Shown in pieces: positions 27,801 to 36,028 of a DNA stretch of 64,000 nt. Each line of letters starts with the position of its first letter. The stretch's first letter is position 1. The stretch is from Clostridiaceae bacterium (lineage in GTDB: Bacteria; Bacillota; Clostridia; Saccharofermentanales; Saccharofermentanaceae), in NCBI GenBank assembly GCA_012838315.1, contig DUPM01000088.1, positions 62,001 through 126,000 of the forward strand, written 5' to 3'. Under the pieces are notes generated by a model. It searched no databases. It was not told the DNA's origin and worked only from the letters and a program-made list of their open reading frames with translations. The translations under genes were made by a program, and so were the position numbers.

Positions 27801-28577
27801 AAAAGCGCGCATTTCCGATTCTGATTTGACGTAGAAATCCTCCGTCGGCATTCGCATTCGATCTGTGTCAGTCAAGCGCTTACCGGTTTGCATGCAAAGG
27901 AGTACATCATGTGCCTTGGCATCTTCTTTTTCGAGGTAATGACAATCATTTGTTGCCACCAAAGGAATCCCTGTCTCGTTGGACATGCGAATCAGTAGTT
28001 GATTGACCTTTGCCTGTTCCGGAATTGAGTTGGACTGAATCTCAAGATAGTAATTCCCGCGACCGAAGATCTGATCATATTTTAAAGCGGTCGCCACGGC
28101 TTGGTCATAAGAATGGTCGAGAATATCACGCGCAACGTGGCCTGCGAGACACGCTGACAAAGCGATCAAGCCTTCTGAATGTTCAGCTAGCAACTCCAAA
28201 TCTACTCTGGGTTTGTAATAAAATCCGTCTATAAAGCCCTTGGACACCAAGCGGTTAAGATTGATTAAGCCGATCTGATCTTTGGCCAGCAACACCAAGT
28301 GATGCGCATCCTTATCCGCAGCTCCTTCTTTGAAAAACCGCGAACGTGGCGCCACGTAACACTCGCATCCAATGATTGGATGGATGCCTTCGTCGCGCAT
28401 GATTCTGAAAAAATCTACGGCACCGTACATGACACCATGATCCGTAATAGCGCACGCGTTCTGCCCCAGAGCCTTCAAACGCTTTGCTAATTCGCGAATT
28501 CGAATCGCGCCGTCGAGTAAGCTATATTCTGTGTGAAGATGAAGATGCACGAAACCTGAAATATTGTCGCTACTCAC
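24834..28577 (-). CDS. dnaE: DNA polymerase III alpha subunit (DnaE)
   Basis: 1247 residues, GTG start 28577 with GGGAGAATATC before it. N-terminal PHP domain (HLHLHTEYSLLDG from about residue 12), a polymerase core with GPGRGSGAGSLAAYVLGI and the catalytic PDFDIDF around residue 400, the helix-hairpin-helix region, and an OB fold (LVMAGLVMS...) near 1000. After the OB fold comes a Ser/Glu-rich stretch and a C-terminal domain ending in VGEDNVALL. It begins 16 bases after uvrB ends, so it is probably on the same transcript. Confidence 0.97.
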   Translation of the reverse strand: MSSDNISGFVHLHLHTEYSLLDGAIRIRELAKRLKALGQNACAITDHGVMYGAVDFFRIMRDEGIHPIIGCECYVAPRSRFFKEGAADKDAHHLVLLAKDQIGLINLNRLVSKGFIDGFYYKPRVDLELLAEHSEGLIALSACLAGHVARDILDHSYDQAVATALKYDQIFGRGNYYLEIQSNSIPEQAKVNQLLIRMSNETGIPLVATNDCHYLEKEDAKAHDVLLCMQTGKRLTDTDRMRMPTEDFYVKSESEMRAFFGEVTSAIDNTVDIANRCQAQYVFGKIHLPSFDVPESYANHLEYLKDLCVSGLEKRFRTLGAERWPNSQKNIYYERLDYELSVVDKMGYTDYYLIVWDFIRFARDNGIMVGPGRGSGAGSLAAYVLGITDIDPIRYGLIFERFLNSERVSMPDFDIDFCYERRQEVIDYVTQKYGSDRVAQVVTFGTLAARACVRDVARALDVPYSQADRLAKLIPSTLGITIQKALQVSPDLEKEYRQDEMAKQVLDTAMKFEGMARHASTHAAGVIISGVPLTELAPLSKNDDNIVVQFAKGNVEEIGLLKFDFLGLRTLTVMRDTADAVFENHGVRIEFETLPIDDPEVFSLIAKGDTEGVFQLESAGMTSFMMDLQPSSLEDIIAGISLYRPGPMDQIPRYVSAKKDPKTIHYDHPMLEPILDVTYGCMVYQEQVMQIVRDLAGFSMGQSDNIRRAMSKKKASIMEKYRTLFIHGGLDELGRTVDGAVKRGVSEKIAAKIFEDVTHFAGYAFNKSHAAVYATIGYYTAYLKYYYPTEFMSAMLNSYRGNLTQAAWYIGCCKKMGIDVLPPDINQSMAKFTTRGDQKIRMGLSAIKNVGFAAIERLISERSENGQYESFGQFLRRIDAIDINKKVVESLIYSCALDGFGISRAAMLAAMEPFIAQLQSAKKKTMDGQMSLFSMGESATDDTEAEPIYPNVDEFDMSDRLAKEKEVLGIYVSGHPLEAYAESIRRSTTANAALFCTTDEPCEAGAKRILRDRERLVMAGLVMSKSTKLTKKQEMMAFLNMEDMVGSFEVIVFPHTFKQFGALVAENQVLRVTGLASIREDEPPKLIAERIEVLNPDEPELSASSRSAENEVPGMERDSESDSSGRFYPESVSNNHQTDMTHQLVEDVIADETNRKYEGVETELPDTIEHKNVVSKLAIRYTGHSDDAAYRRLLALFSYFSGSTPVIVYFHKEKKQIRLSQDYWVDMSDDLLEEIARRVGEDNVALL

Positions 28578-28593
28578 GATATTCTCCCAACAA

Positions 28594-30642
28594 TTACTTG
28601 ATTCGTCCTTTTACGATAATCAGCAAATCCCTCAAACGCGCCGCTTGCTCAAAATCCAGCTCTTTTGCTGCCGCCTTCATTTCTCGTTCGAGTCTGACAG
28701 CAAGAACCTTGAGCTCCGGAACAGTTAAAGAAGTTGTCTTGTCCGAAATCAACGGCTCAATCGCCGCCTCGGACAGATTTTCTTCTTGGCTGATCTCCTC
28801 AATGGTATCCAAAACGTTATGAACATTCTTAATGATACTGCGCGGCGTAATATTGTTCTCCTTATTATATGCGATTTGAAGCTCTCGGCGGCGGTTCGTC
28901 TCAGAAATTGCATCAAACATCGAATCCGTCACCTGATCAGCGTAAAGAATTACTCGACCGTTCACATTTCTCGCAGCACGCCCGATAATCTGTATCAGCG
29001 ATCGCGCCGATCTCAAAAAACCTTCCTTATCGGCATCAAGAATCATGATCAGAGACACTTCAGGCAAGTCCAGTCCTTCTCTCAATAGATTGATTCCGAC
29101 AAGCACGTCGAAAGCACCACGCCGTAAATCCCTCAAGAGCTTCATTCGCTCGACCATTTCTACATCGGAATGAAGGTACTTGACCCGAATATTCTCACCC
29201 GCGAGAAAACTCGTCAAATCCTCCGCCATTTTCTTGGTCAGTGTTAAGACCAGACTGCGTTCACCCTTCTGAGTATTTAGTCGAATTTCAGAAAGTATAT
29301 CATCAATCTGACCTTCGACCGGCCGAATATAGACTTCGGGATCCACAAGCCCAGTCGGTCGAATAATTTGCTCTACGACTTGTTTGCTGTGGTTCGATTC
29401 GTAAGTCGATGGCGTAGCAGAGACGAAAATCGCCTGCCCCATCCGCTCCTCAAATTCTTCAAACCGAAGCGGTCGATTGTCGAATGCGGACGGCAAACGA
29501 AAACCATAATCGACAAGAGAGGATTTGCGCGAACGATCACCATTAAACATCGCACCAACTTGCGGTATCGTCACATGCGATTCGTCGATAAACAGCAGAT
29601 AATCATCCGGGAAAAAGTCCATAAGTGTAAACGGTGCCGAGCCAGGCTCTCTTTGCGATAAATGTCTGGAGTAGTTCTCAATGCCTTTGCAAAAACCGGT
29701 CTCACGAAGAAGTTCCAAGTCATATCTGGTCCTTTGTTCCAGTCGATATGCCTCAATCTGCTTTCCCTGTGCTTTGAGTTCATCCACACGAACTTCAAGC
29801 TCCTGCTCGATCGTCTCGAGTGCCTTTTTCAGTTTTTCATCATTGGTTGCATAATGCGATGCGGGGAAGATAGAAGCATAGTTTCTCGAAAAACGGATTT
29901 TCCCGGTAATGCGGTCAACCTCAGTGATCTTCTCAATCTCATCACCAAAAAAACTAACCCGAGTCAGTAACTCCTCCGAAGATGGTGGATATATGTCCAG
30001 TGTATCGCCTCTGACTCGAAAAGTACCGCGCGTCAACTCAAAATCATTTCGAATGTACCGAATAGATACCAGTTCTCGCATGACTTGCTCACGCGTCTTA
30101 CGCATACCCGGCCGTAAACTAACCATGAGTGATTTGTAATCCTCCGGATCTCCTAACCCATAAATACAAGAAACGGACGCGACGACAATAACATCCTTGC
30201 GTTCAAGTAGCGAAGACGTTGCGCTGTGCCGCATGCGATCAATCTCATCGTTGATTGACGAATCCTTTTCTATATATGTATCCGAAGCCGCGATGTATGC
30301 TTCAGGCTGATAATAATCATAGTAACTGACAAAGAATTCTACCGCATTATTCGGAAACATCGCACGAAATTCAGCGCAAAGTTGCGCCGCCAGAGTCTTG
30401 TTGTGAGCGATGACCAGCGCCGGACGTTGTGTCCGGGCAATGATGTTGGCCATAGTGAATGTCTTTCCCGACCCCGTGACGCCGAGAAGTGTCTGAGCGG
30501 GCAATTGACTCTCGAGTCCATGAACCAATTGATCAATTGCGACCGGCTGATCTCCGGTCGGCACCATATCCGCCTCAATCTTGAACGGTGCAAACATTTC
30601 GTCTGGGAAATAGTCTTTATTTCGAAGTGTATTCTTGACCAA
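28594..30642 (-). CDS. uvrB: Excinuclease ABC subunit B
   Basis: 682 residues from TTG 30642, chosen because AGAGGTGG is 6-7 bases before it; the longer frame has no site. A DNA-repair helicase of UvrABC: Walker [11 protein letters not shown], the beta-hairpin region [11 protein letters not shown], helicase motifs ([17 protein letters not shown]) and a C-terminal UVR motif ([11 protein letters not shown]). The upstream promoter carries a GAAC-N4-GTTC site, the Gram-positive LexA operator core. Confidence 0.97.
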   Translation of the reverse strand: MVKNTLRNKDYFPDEMFAPFKIEADMVPTGDQPVAIDQLVHGLESQLPAQTLLGVTGSGKTFTMANIIARTQRPALVIAHNKTLAAQLCAEFRAMFPNNAVEFFVSYYDYYQPEAYIAASDTYIEKDSSINDEIDRMRHSATSSLLERKDVIVVASVSCIYGLGDPEDYKSLMVSLRPGMRKTREQVMRELVSIRYIRNDFELTRGTFRVRGDTLDIYPPSSEELLTRVSFFGDEIEKITEVDRITGKIRFSRNYASIFPASHYATNDEKLKKALETIEQELEVRVDELKAQGKQIEAYRLEQRTRYDLELLRETGFCKGIENYSRHLSQREPGSAPFTLMDFFPDDYLLFIDESHVTIPQVGAMFNGDRSRKSSLVDYGFRLPSAFDNRPLRFEEFEERMGQAIFVSATPSTYESNHSKQVVEQIIRPTGLVDPEVYIRPVEGQIDDILSEIRLNTQKGERSLVLTLTKKMAEDLTSFLAGENIRVKYLHSDVEMVERMKLLRDLRRGAFDVLVGINLLREGLDLPEVSLIMILDADKEGFLRSARSLIQIIGRAARNVNGRVILYADQVTDSMFDAISETNRRRELQIAYNKENNITPRSIIKNVHNVLDTIEEISQEENLSEAAIEPLISDKTTSLTVPELKVLAVRLEREMKAAAKELDFEQAARLRDLLIIVKGRIK

Positions 30643-30715
30643 AATAAACCACCTCTTTATATCAAAATCTAACAAAAATACGCATCAACGCGGCGTTGAC
30701 TCCTCACCGTTTTTC

Positions 30716-30744
30716 AGAGTAACATGACAAGAACAATTGTTCAA
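30716..30744 (-). promoter_or_regulatory. LexA (SOS) box and promoter of uvrB
   Basis: GAACAATTGTTC (30731-30742) is a perfect palindrome matching the GAAC-N4-GTTC core of the Bacillus/Clostridium LexA site. It overlaps a minus-strand -35 TTGAAC (30739-30744), with a 17-base spacer to TACTCT (30716-30721). The rest of 30676-30963 holds the divergent ilvE leader, with TATAAT at 30929-30934. Confidence 0.75.
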
Positions 30745-30963
30745 CAAATGAGAAATCAGAATTTTTCGATATGATCCTTCTTGCTCTGAGGGTCGTGCGG
30801 CCAATGCCGTCAATTAAATATATTGTGATTTAGCATAGTTTTTGACGCAAAGCGACTTATGTTAATGTATATTTATCAAAATTACTATGGATTTTTGAAT
30901 TATGTGTCCGAAACGATTCATATCGTATTATAATGTCAAGGAAATAGGTTAGGAGGCTTCATT

Positions 30964-32034
30964 ATGTTCCCATCGATTGATATCAAGAAAACATCTTCAC
31001 CACGCAGCAAGCCGATTCCGGGGCAGCCCTTGCCTTTCGGACAATTCTTTACCGATCACATGTTCGTCATGGACTATGTAGATGGTCAAGGTTGGATTAA
31101 TCCCAGGATTGAGCCATACGGCCCAATCGCTATTGAGCCCACGGCCATGGTTTTCCATTATGGGCAGGCCGTTTTCGAAGGGCTTAAGGCTTATCGTTGC
31201 AAAGATGGAAGCATTAACTTGTTTCGTCCGCAACTCAACTTTGAGCGCATGAATGAGTCTGACAATCGTCTGGTCATCCCCCATTTGGATCCTGATTTTT
31301 GTGTGCATGCGACAAAAACCTTAGTCGATCTCGATAAAGAATGGATTCCGACCGGTGACGGCGAATCTATGTATATTCGCCCTTTTGTTTTTGCAACTGA
31401 CCCTTATCTCGGTGTCAGACCGTCTTCGACTTACAAATTCATGATTCTTCTTTCTCCATCCGGTGCATATTATCCGCAGGGCATCGATCCTGTAAAGATT
31501 TATGTCGAAGAGAATTTTGTTCGTGCCGTCAGAGGCGGTACCGGTTTTACGAAGTGTGCCGGCAATTATGCCGCTAGCTTGATTGCGCAAGACAAGGCGC
31601 ACCGTAGTGGTTATGTTCAAGTACTGTGGCTTGATGGCATTGAGCAAAAGTATATTGAAGAGGTCGGCTCAATGAATATGTTTTTTGTCATCGATGGCGT
31701 TTTAGTCACTCCGGTTCTCAACGGTAGCATCCTTCCCGGCATCACTCGACGTTCCTGCATCGAACTGGCTAAATCCCTAGGCATGGAAGTTCAGGAAAGA
31801 CTGATTTCCATCGATGAAATTATTACTGCAGGACGTGAAAAGCGCTTAACTGAGGCCTTTGGAACCGGAACCGCAGCCGTTATTTCTCCGGTCGGCGAAC
31901 TCAAGTACAAAGATAATGAAATTATCATCAACGACAACAAGATTGGTCCTATTGCCAAGATGGTATATGACACAATCACCGGGGTTCAAAGCGGCAGAAT
32001 TGAAGATCAATACGGTTGGGTAACCAAAGTCTAA
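30964..32034 (+). CDS. ilvE: Branched-chain amino acid aminotransferase
   Basis: 356 residues, fold-type IV PLP enzyme of the longer BCAT2 type: FHYGQAVFEGLKAYR near residue 60, FTKCAGNYAASL, then YIEEVGSMN and the C-terminal GTGTAAVISPVG. It interconverts Leu/Ile/Val with their 2-oxoacids, the link between the ilv/leu genes (58-64 kb) and the oxoacid oxidoreductase. AGGAGG (30951-30956) is 7 bases before ATG 30964; a terminator follows. Confidence 0.96.
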   Translation: MFPSIDIKKTSSPRSKPIPGQPLPFGQFFTDHMFVMDYVDGQGWINPRIEPYGPIAIEPTAMVFHYGQAVFEGLKAYRCKDGSINLFRPQLNFERMNESDNRLVIPHLDPDFCVHATKTLVDLDKEWIPTGDGESMYIRPFVFATDPYLGVRPSSTYKFMILLSPSGAYYPQGIDPVKIYVEENFVRAVRGGTGFTKCAGNYAASLIAQDKAHRSGYVQVLWLDGIEQKYIEEVGSMNMFFVIDGVLVTPVLNGSILPGITRRSCIELAKSLGMEVQERLISIDEIITAGREKRLTEAFGTGTAAVISPVGELKYKDNEIIINDNKIGPIAKMVYDTITGVQSGRIEDQYGWVTKV

Positions 32035-32060
32035 TATTGCTTTTTTCGAACTCGACTCAT

Positions 32061-32113
32061 ATAGGTTGTCTCAATAGGCTTATACAAAGCAAATTGAGGC
32101 GGCCTATTTTTTT
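32061..32113 (+). terminator. Rho-independent terminator of ilvE
   Basis: 15-bp stem with several G-U pairs (32061-32075 with 32093-32107), loop of 17 bases, then seven T. Confidence 0.85.
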
Positions 32114-32139
32114 GATAGTATTTTTCATGATTTATTCGT

Positions 32140-32166
32140 TATAATAAATATGAATTTGATTCATAT
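32140..32166 (+). promoter_or_regulatory. -10 box and perfect dyad operator before the XRE gene
   Basis: TATAAT at 32140-32145 is followed by ATATGAAT-TTG-ATTCATAT (32148-32166), a perfect 8+3+8 dyad over the expected transcription start. Probably an autoregulation site for the adjacent repressor. Confidence 0.6.
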
Positions 32167-32178
32167 TCCGGAGATTTT

Positions 32179-32367
32179 ATGAACGCCTTTAAATATTATC
32201 GGAAAAAATGCGGATTGAGCCAGCATGAGGTCGCTTTAAGTCTCGGCCTTGATCAAACGACCATCTCGACTTGGGAAAAGGGGAAAAAAATGCCTCGAGC
32301 TACTCGCATGCCATCTATCGCCACTCTATTTCATTGCAGTATCGATGATCTTTATAAAAACTACTAA
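32179..32367 (+). CDS. XRE-family DNA-binding regulator, single HTH domain
   Basis: 62 residues, essentially only a Cro/CI-type helix-turn-helix: YYRKKCGLSQHEVALSLGLD and TISTWEKGKKMP. The end (ATLFHCSIDDLYKN) follows the usual fold. GGAGA site before ATG 32179. No sensor domain. It could control itself and the next gene (RDD protein, 161 bases on). Confidence 0.9.
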   Translation: MNAFKYYRKKCGLSQHEVALSLGLDQTTISTWEKGKKMPRATRMPSIATLFHCSIDDLYKNY

Positions 32368-32442
32368 ATGGATAGCAATCACGACGATACGCCTTGCCTA
32401 TTCCAACATGAGCATCCCATCGTCTTCATATCTTGAATATAT

Positions 32443-32471
32443 TTGACGAAAAAAACCGCAAGTGATACGAT
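32443..32471 (+). promoter_or_regulatory. Candidate promoter of the RDD gene
   Basis: TTGACG (32443-32448), 17-base spacer, TACGAT (32466-32471), 57 bases before the start codon. Confidence 0.55.
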
Positions 32472-32528
32472 GTAATATCATTATTCTTCATAAATCTTGA
32501 TAAATCATCTCATATCGGAGGTTACCGC

Positions 32529-33086
32529 ATGAATGACGCTCCAATCTCCCGTCGCTTTATCGCTTTCTTGCTCGATTTTTTTATTGCCGGTGCTTTAATG
32601 TCCGGCTTGCTTTATGTTCTTGATTACTACACCATCTTCAGCGTCGTCAGCCGATTTGCCGGAGGTGAAGAAAAAGCCTATCTTCAAGTTTATATCTTAT
32701 TCATAGGCATCTTCTTCATTTACGAGCTGCTGAGCACTTTGTTACTACGTGCGACACCAGGCAAGATAATGGCAAATATTGAGACGGAGTTTCCAGGCAA
32801 TTATTTCGTCGGACGAACATTTCTTCGCTCACTCCTTAAAACCATCACTGTCGCAACAGCTCCAATTGGTATTCCTCTCACGCTTTTATTCGGCTTCGCC
32901 AGAAATAGTTCGAGTTTGATTCACGATGCGATTTGCAAATCATCTATCACAAACGAATCTCGTTGCCCAAGACTTTTTGGCATTCTCATTTTCGCACTCG
33001 CCGCCGCATGTTTTTATGTTTTTTACGTCCACTATCAACAATATTTTCTTGATCTTCGATTGATAAAAATTCCAACGTTATATTAA
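32529..33086 (+). CDS. RDD-family membrane protein
   Basis: 185 residues, four predicted membrane segments (about 10-30, 52-72, 105-125, 148-168). RDD hallmarks: SRRFIAFLLDFFI at the N-terminus (Arg and Asp), ATPGKIMANIE, FLRSLLK and LIHDAICKS. The function is unknown; some members are ion antiporters or accompany other membrane proteins. GGAGG 6 bases before ATG 32529. Convergent with the next gene. Confidence 0.85.
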   Translation: MNDAPISRRFIAFLLDFFIAGALMSGLLYVLDYYTIFSVVSRFAGGEEKAYLQVYILFIGIFFIYELLSTLLLRATPGKIMANIETEFPGNYFVGRTFLRSLLKTITVATAPIGIPLTLLFGFARNSSSLIHDAICKSSITNESRCPRLFGILIFALAAACFYVFYVHYQQYFLDLRLIKIPTLY

Positions 33087-33116
33087 CAATCTTTTTGTTA
33101 TTGTCTTGCTGATTCG

Positions 33117-33138
33117 GCGATGCAAAAGCGTCGCTTTT
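33117..33138 (+). terminator. Weak hairpin after the RDD gene
   Basis: 7-bp stem (33117-33123 with 33128-33134, one G-U), AAAA loop, then only four T; it touches the stop codon of the convergent oxidoreductase gene. Confidence 0.45.
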
Positions 33139-34181
33139 CAATTCTCCTGAGGAAATTTCATATGCCACTGCATTCGCATTAAATCCATAGTCTTTATAAC
33201 ATCTAATGTGTCCGATAACGGCATAATCGGGTTTTCTTTCCAACCGTTATCAAGACAATTAAGAAAAGACTTGATCTCATGGGAATATCCAAAATCTACC
33301 CTTTCTGGCAAAAAAATCTCGACCGGTTCTCTCTCGATAACAATTGCGGGTTCGACCGAGCGATAAAGCGCGGCCGATTGCCCCGCGAAAAAATTCGTGA
33401 TTTCAATCGATCCAAGTGAGCCGATTATGAGCATGCGGTTGGTCATATTCTTGTCTATCGAAACCGTAGTATATGCGGTCACATGATCTTCTCCATATAG
33501 GTTATGCGTCATCTTATAGCGAAATACGGCATCAAATGCAATATCTACGCCGCTATTTGCTTTCGCAACCATGCTCTGTATTAACATCGGCTGTCCACCA
33601 AATATCATATTGAAAAAAGAAATCGGATACACTCCTAAATCAAGCAATGCGCCGCCGCCATTATGAAATGACAACGTCCGATGTTCGGGGCGATCAATCA
33701 GCGCCATTCCAAAGTCTGATATGGCGTGCATCGGGACACCGATACGTCCGTCATTGATCCACGAGACGACCCTCTCTGTTACCGGCAAAAACCTCGTCCA
33801 CATCGCCTCCATGAGCAAGACATTGTTGAGACGAGCACAGTCAATCATCTGCGAGACTTGCATCGCATTAAGCGCAAAGGGCTTCTCACAAATAACCGGT
33901 TTTTTGTGATTTAAAAAAAGCATTGCTGTGTCGCAGTGCGCATCATTCAAGTTTGAAATATATACTGCATCAATATCGGGATCACGAGCCATTTCTTCGT
34001 AGTTCCCATAAGCTTTTGTATCGGGATATTTTGAGGCGTATTTTTCTAAAAATGTTTCTGCTCTGGATATGTTTTTGGACGCAGCAGCTGCCAGAACTGC
34101 ATTTGAAGTGACCATTAATCCTTGTACAAATTTTTCGGCTATTACACCGGGCCCTGCGATTCCAAATCGATAAACCTTCAT
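33138..34181 (-). CDS. Gfo/Idh/MocA-family NAD(P)-dependent oxidoreductase
   Basis: 347 residues. Rossmann glycine motif GIAGPGVIAEKF near residue 7; the family motif CEKPFALN around residue 95; MEAMWTRFLP and GGGALLDLGVYPI further on, as in the dihydrodiol/xylose dehydrogenase branch. It probably oxidises or reduces a sugar or cyclic polyol; the substrate is not deducible. GGAGG before ATG 34181. It stands alone between convergent and divergent neighbours. Confidence 0.9.
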   Translation of the reverse strand: MKVYRFGIAGPGVIAEKFVQGLMVTSNAVLAAAASKNISRAETFLEKYASKYPDTKAYGNYEEMARDPDIDAVYISNLNDAHCDTAMLFLNHKKPVICEKPFALNAMQVSQMIDCARLNNVLLMEAMWTRFLPVTERVVSWINDGRIGVPMHAISDFGMALIDRPEHRTLSFHNGGGALLDLGVYPISFFNMIFGGQPMLIQSMVAKANSGVDIAFDAVFRYKMTHNLYGEDHVTAYTTVSIDKNMTNRMLIIGSLGSIEITNFFAGQSAALYRSVEPAIVIEREPVEIFLPERVDFGYSHEIKSFLNCLDNGWKENPIMPLSDTLDVIKTMDLMRMQWHMKFPQEN

Positions 34182-34300
34182 ACTTCCTCCAAAATCAAGC
34201 CGTTATTCCGCCGGTATCATTCACGTATCGCTTGCAAGTGTCGGTGTTGTTTTCTATACTATATCATCATTGGAAAAAATAATTCAACGAGGGTGAAACA

Positions 34301-34756
34301 ATGACTGATATAGACATTCAATCCATAAACAATTCAGAGCCAACCGGAAATACTTTCATAACCGGTGATATATTCGAAGGATTAATCGTTTCAGAATATG
34401 TTGACAATAAATACGAGATCTCAACCGATGATGCATCGGTTATAGTGACGCAGAAAGTGATTTCTCAGGCTCCGGATCGAATTTGTTTGGGTTTTCTATT
34501 TCAGTGCACGCAACCCGCGCGTTTTAGACTGGATGTGCTGATTCCTGAGAACTGTTATAACGCTATTGTCTCGCTAAACGATCACGAGTTAGTCGGGTAT
34601 TTCTCAAAAGACTTACCCGAAAACCCCGAATACGTCATCAAACCCTCCTGCGATGGCAAGGACAAAGTATCAACATTGAAGCCCGGTGAATTCCAGTCAA
34701 TTAATTTTCGTTGGGAGACGGGTGATGTTTTGAAGTTTTTCTTTTATTTCAAATAA
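34301..34756 (+). CDS. Orphan beta-sandwich protein resembling part of GH127
   Basis: 151 residues, no signal peptide, GAGGGTG site before ATG 34301. The second half, FRLDVLIPENCYNAIVSLND then LKPGEFQSINFRWETGDVLK, follows the pattern of the beta-sandwich domain of GH127 (DUF1680) beta-L-arabinofuranosidases (LRLRIPxWC..A.VxVNG ... GxYxxIxRxWKxGDxV). The catalytic barrel is missing. It may be a remnant of a longer gene or a free-standing binding domain; no sugar genes except the oxidoreductase are adjacent. Similarity judged by eye. Confidence 0.5.
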   Translation: MTDIDIQSINNSEPTGNTFITGDIFEGLIVSEYVDNKYEISTDDASVIVTQKVISQAPDRICLGFLFQCTQPARFRLDVLIPENCYNAIVSLNDHELVGYFSKDLPENPEYVIKPSCDGKDKVSTLKPGEFQSINFRWETGDVLKFFFYFK

Positions 34757-34775
34757 CTGATAATTAAAATCCTTG

Positions 34776-36020
34776 TTATGTAGGCTTTGTTGTTGCTCGA
34801 GGATCCCTAGCGACTGCAACCTCGTGAATCGGATCAAGCCGCTCCCCTTTTTCGTATTGAGAGGTCGGAATACAATTGTGGGATCCCTTATTTACCGATT
34901 CCAAGAGGATAAACGCAACATTATTGATCCTTGACTTGAGTTGATCCTTGCCAATCTCTTCGATCAAGAGCGACGATGAATCCTGTATCGTCCCACGGAC
35001 AAAGCCCCCCGTGCGCTGCAAATTCAGGTTCTTCGTCTCTTTCATTTGATCGACCACCGAAAAATTATAATCAAACGACTCAATGAAAACGATGGGCACG
35101 TTCTTTTCATCAAAATGCAAATGATCCGACGGTGTCAAGGTCACTTCCCGATATATGTCCACCTGATTATCCCCGTTAACATCCACATATGCACCGGACA
35201 TGTTATAAAGCAAGTCAACTCCGTTTTTCGAATTTAACATATTGTCATACACAACATCGTATGCCTCATAAAGCTTTCGACGTCTATCATATTTTTGACC
35301 CGGTTCCAAAGAATTTCGCCCGGAACTTGCATAAAGTTTATCTCCTGCGTATATGCTTTCAACACAATACATCGCTTCCAGTGACAAAAATGCTTCTTGG
35401 TCAAGCGAACTTAAAAAATAGTTTGAACCGGCATAATTTGAAGAGGACGCACCAAAAAACACTAACACGACATCGTATGCAAAGTTGTAATTGGCCGCTT
35501 GCTCGGCAAATGTCATCAAGGCAGCGACGCCCGACGCGTTATTTTGAATTCCGTTATAAAGGGGCGTTGTCTCACCCTCGGGCAACTCGAAATAAGCCGG
35601 TTGTGGGGTGTCATAATGCGCGCCAATCACGACCGTTTTTCGAACAGGCACATACTTTTCATCCGTTTCACGTTGCATGAAACCTTCGCCATTAATGTGA
35701 ACGATATAGTTCGCCGACGCAGACCCCTCAACCGAAAAACTCTGAGTCTCAACCTCGTAACCCATTCCTGCGAGCTCATCACGAATCATCTCTCCGGCCT
35801 GCTTTTCTTGAAACGAAAACGAATACCGTTGCGGATATGTTGTCGCAAGCTTCAATGCAAAATCAGAGCCGTAATCACCAAACGCCGCAGGTAGTATATC
35901 TTGCTTAGCAGCGTCAGAACATGCGCTTATTACAAGAGAAATCATCAATATAATTGCGGAGGCCGTCGCCATCAGCCGCTTAGACATCTTCTTTTTTACA
36001 GTTTTTTGATGGATATTCAT
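34776..36020 (-). CDS. M28-peptidase-like lipoprotein lacking catalytic residues
   Basis: About 414 residues. Lysine-rich N-terminus, hydrophobic helix and lipobox ISAC put a lipid-anchored Cys at residue 34, so it sits outside the membrane. The M28 aminopeptidase fold is recognisable: GAHYDT (His135, Asp137), a GIQNNASG loop, FFGASSS, and PSDHLHF (His300). In active enzymes the second segment is GAxDNxSG (bridging Asp) and the third FFGAEE (catalytic Glu plus ligand Glu). Here these are Asn and Ser-Ser, and the later N-x-D ligand appears as Glu. It is therefore probably not a peptidase but a binding protein. Start ATG 36020 (GAGG at 6-7 bases) is preferred to ATG 36032, which overlaps the upstream stop. 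Confidence 0.8.
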   Translation of the reverse strand: MNIHQKTVKKKMSKRLMATASAIILMISLVISACSDAAKQDILPAAFGDYGSDFALKLATTYPQRYSFSFQEKQAGEMIRDELAGMGYEVETQSFSVEGSASANYIVHINGEGFMQRETDEKYVPVRKTVVIGAHYDTPQPAYFELPEGETTPLYNGIQNNASGVAALMTFAEQAANYNFAYDVVLVFFGASSSNYAGSNYFLSSLDQEAFLSLEAMYCVESIYAGDKLYASSGRNSLEPGQKYDRRRKLYEAYDVVYDNMLNSKNGVDLLYNMSGAYVDVNGDNQVDIYREVTLTPSDHLHFDEKNVPIVFIESFDYNFSVVDQMKETKNLNLQRTGGFVRGTIQDSSSLLIEEIGKDQLKSRINNVAFILLESVNKGSHNCIPTSQYEKGERLDPIHEVAVARDPRATTKPT

Positions 36021-36028
36021 TGTATACC

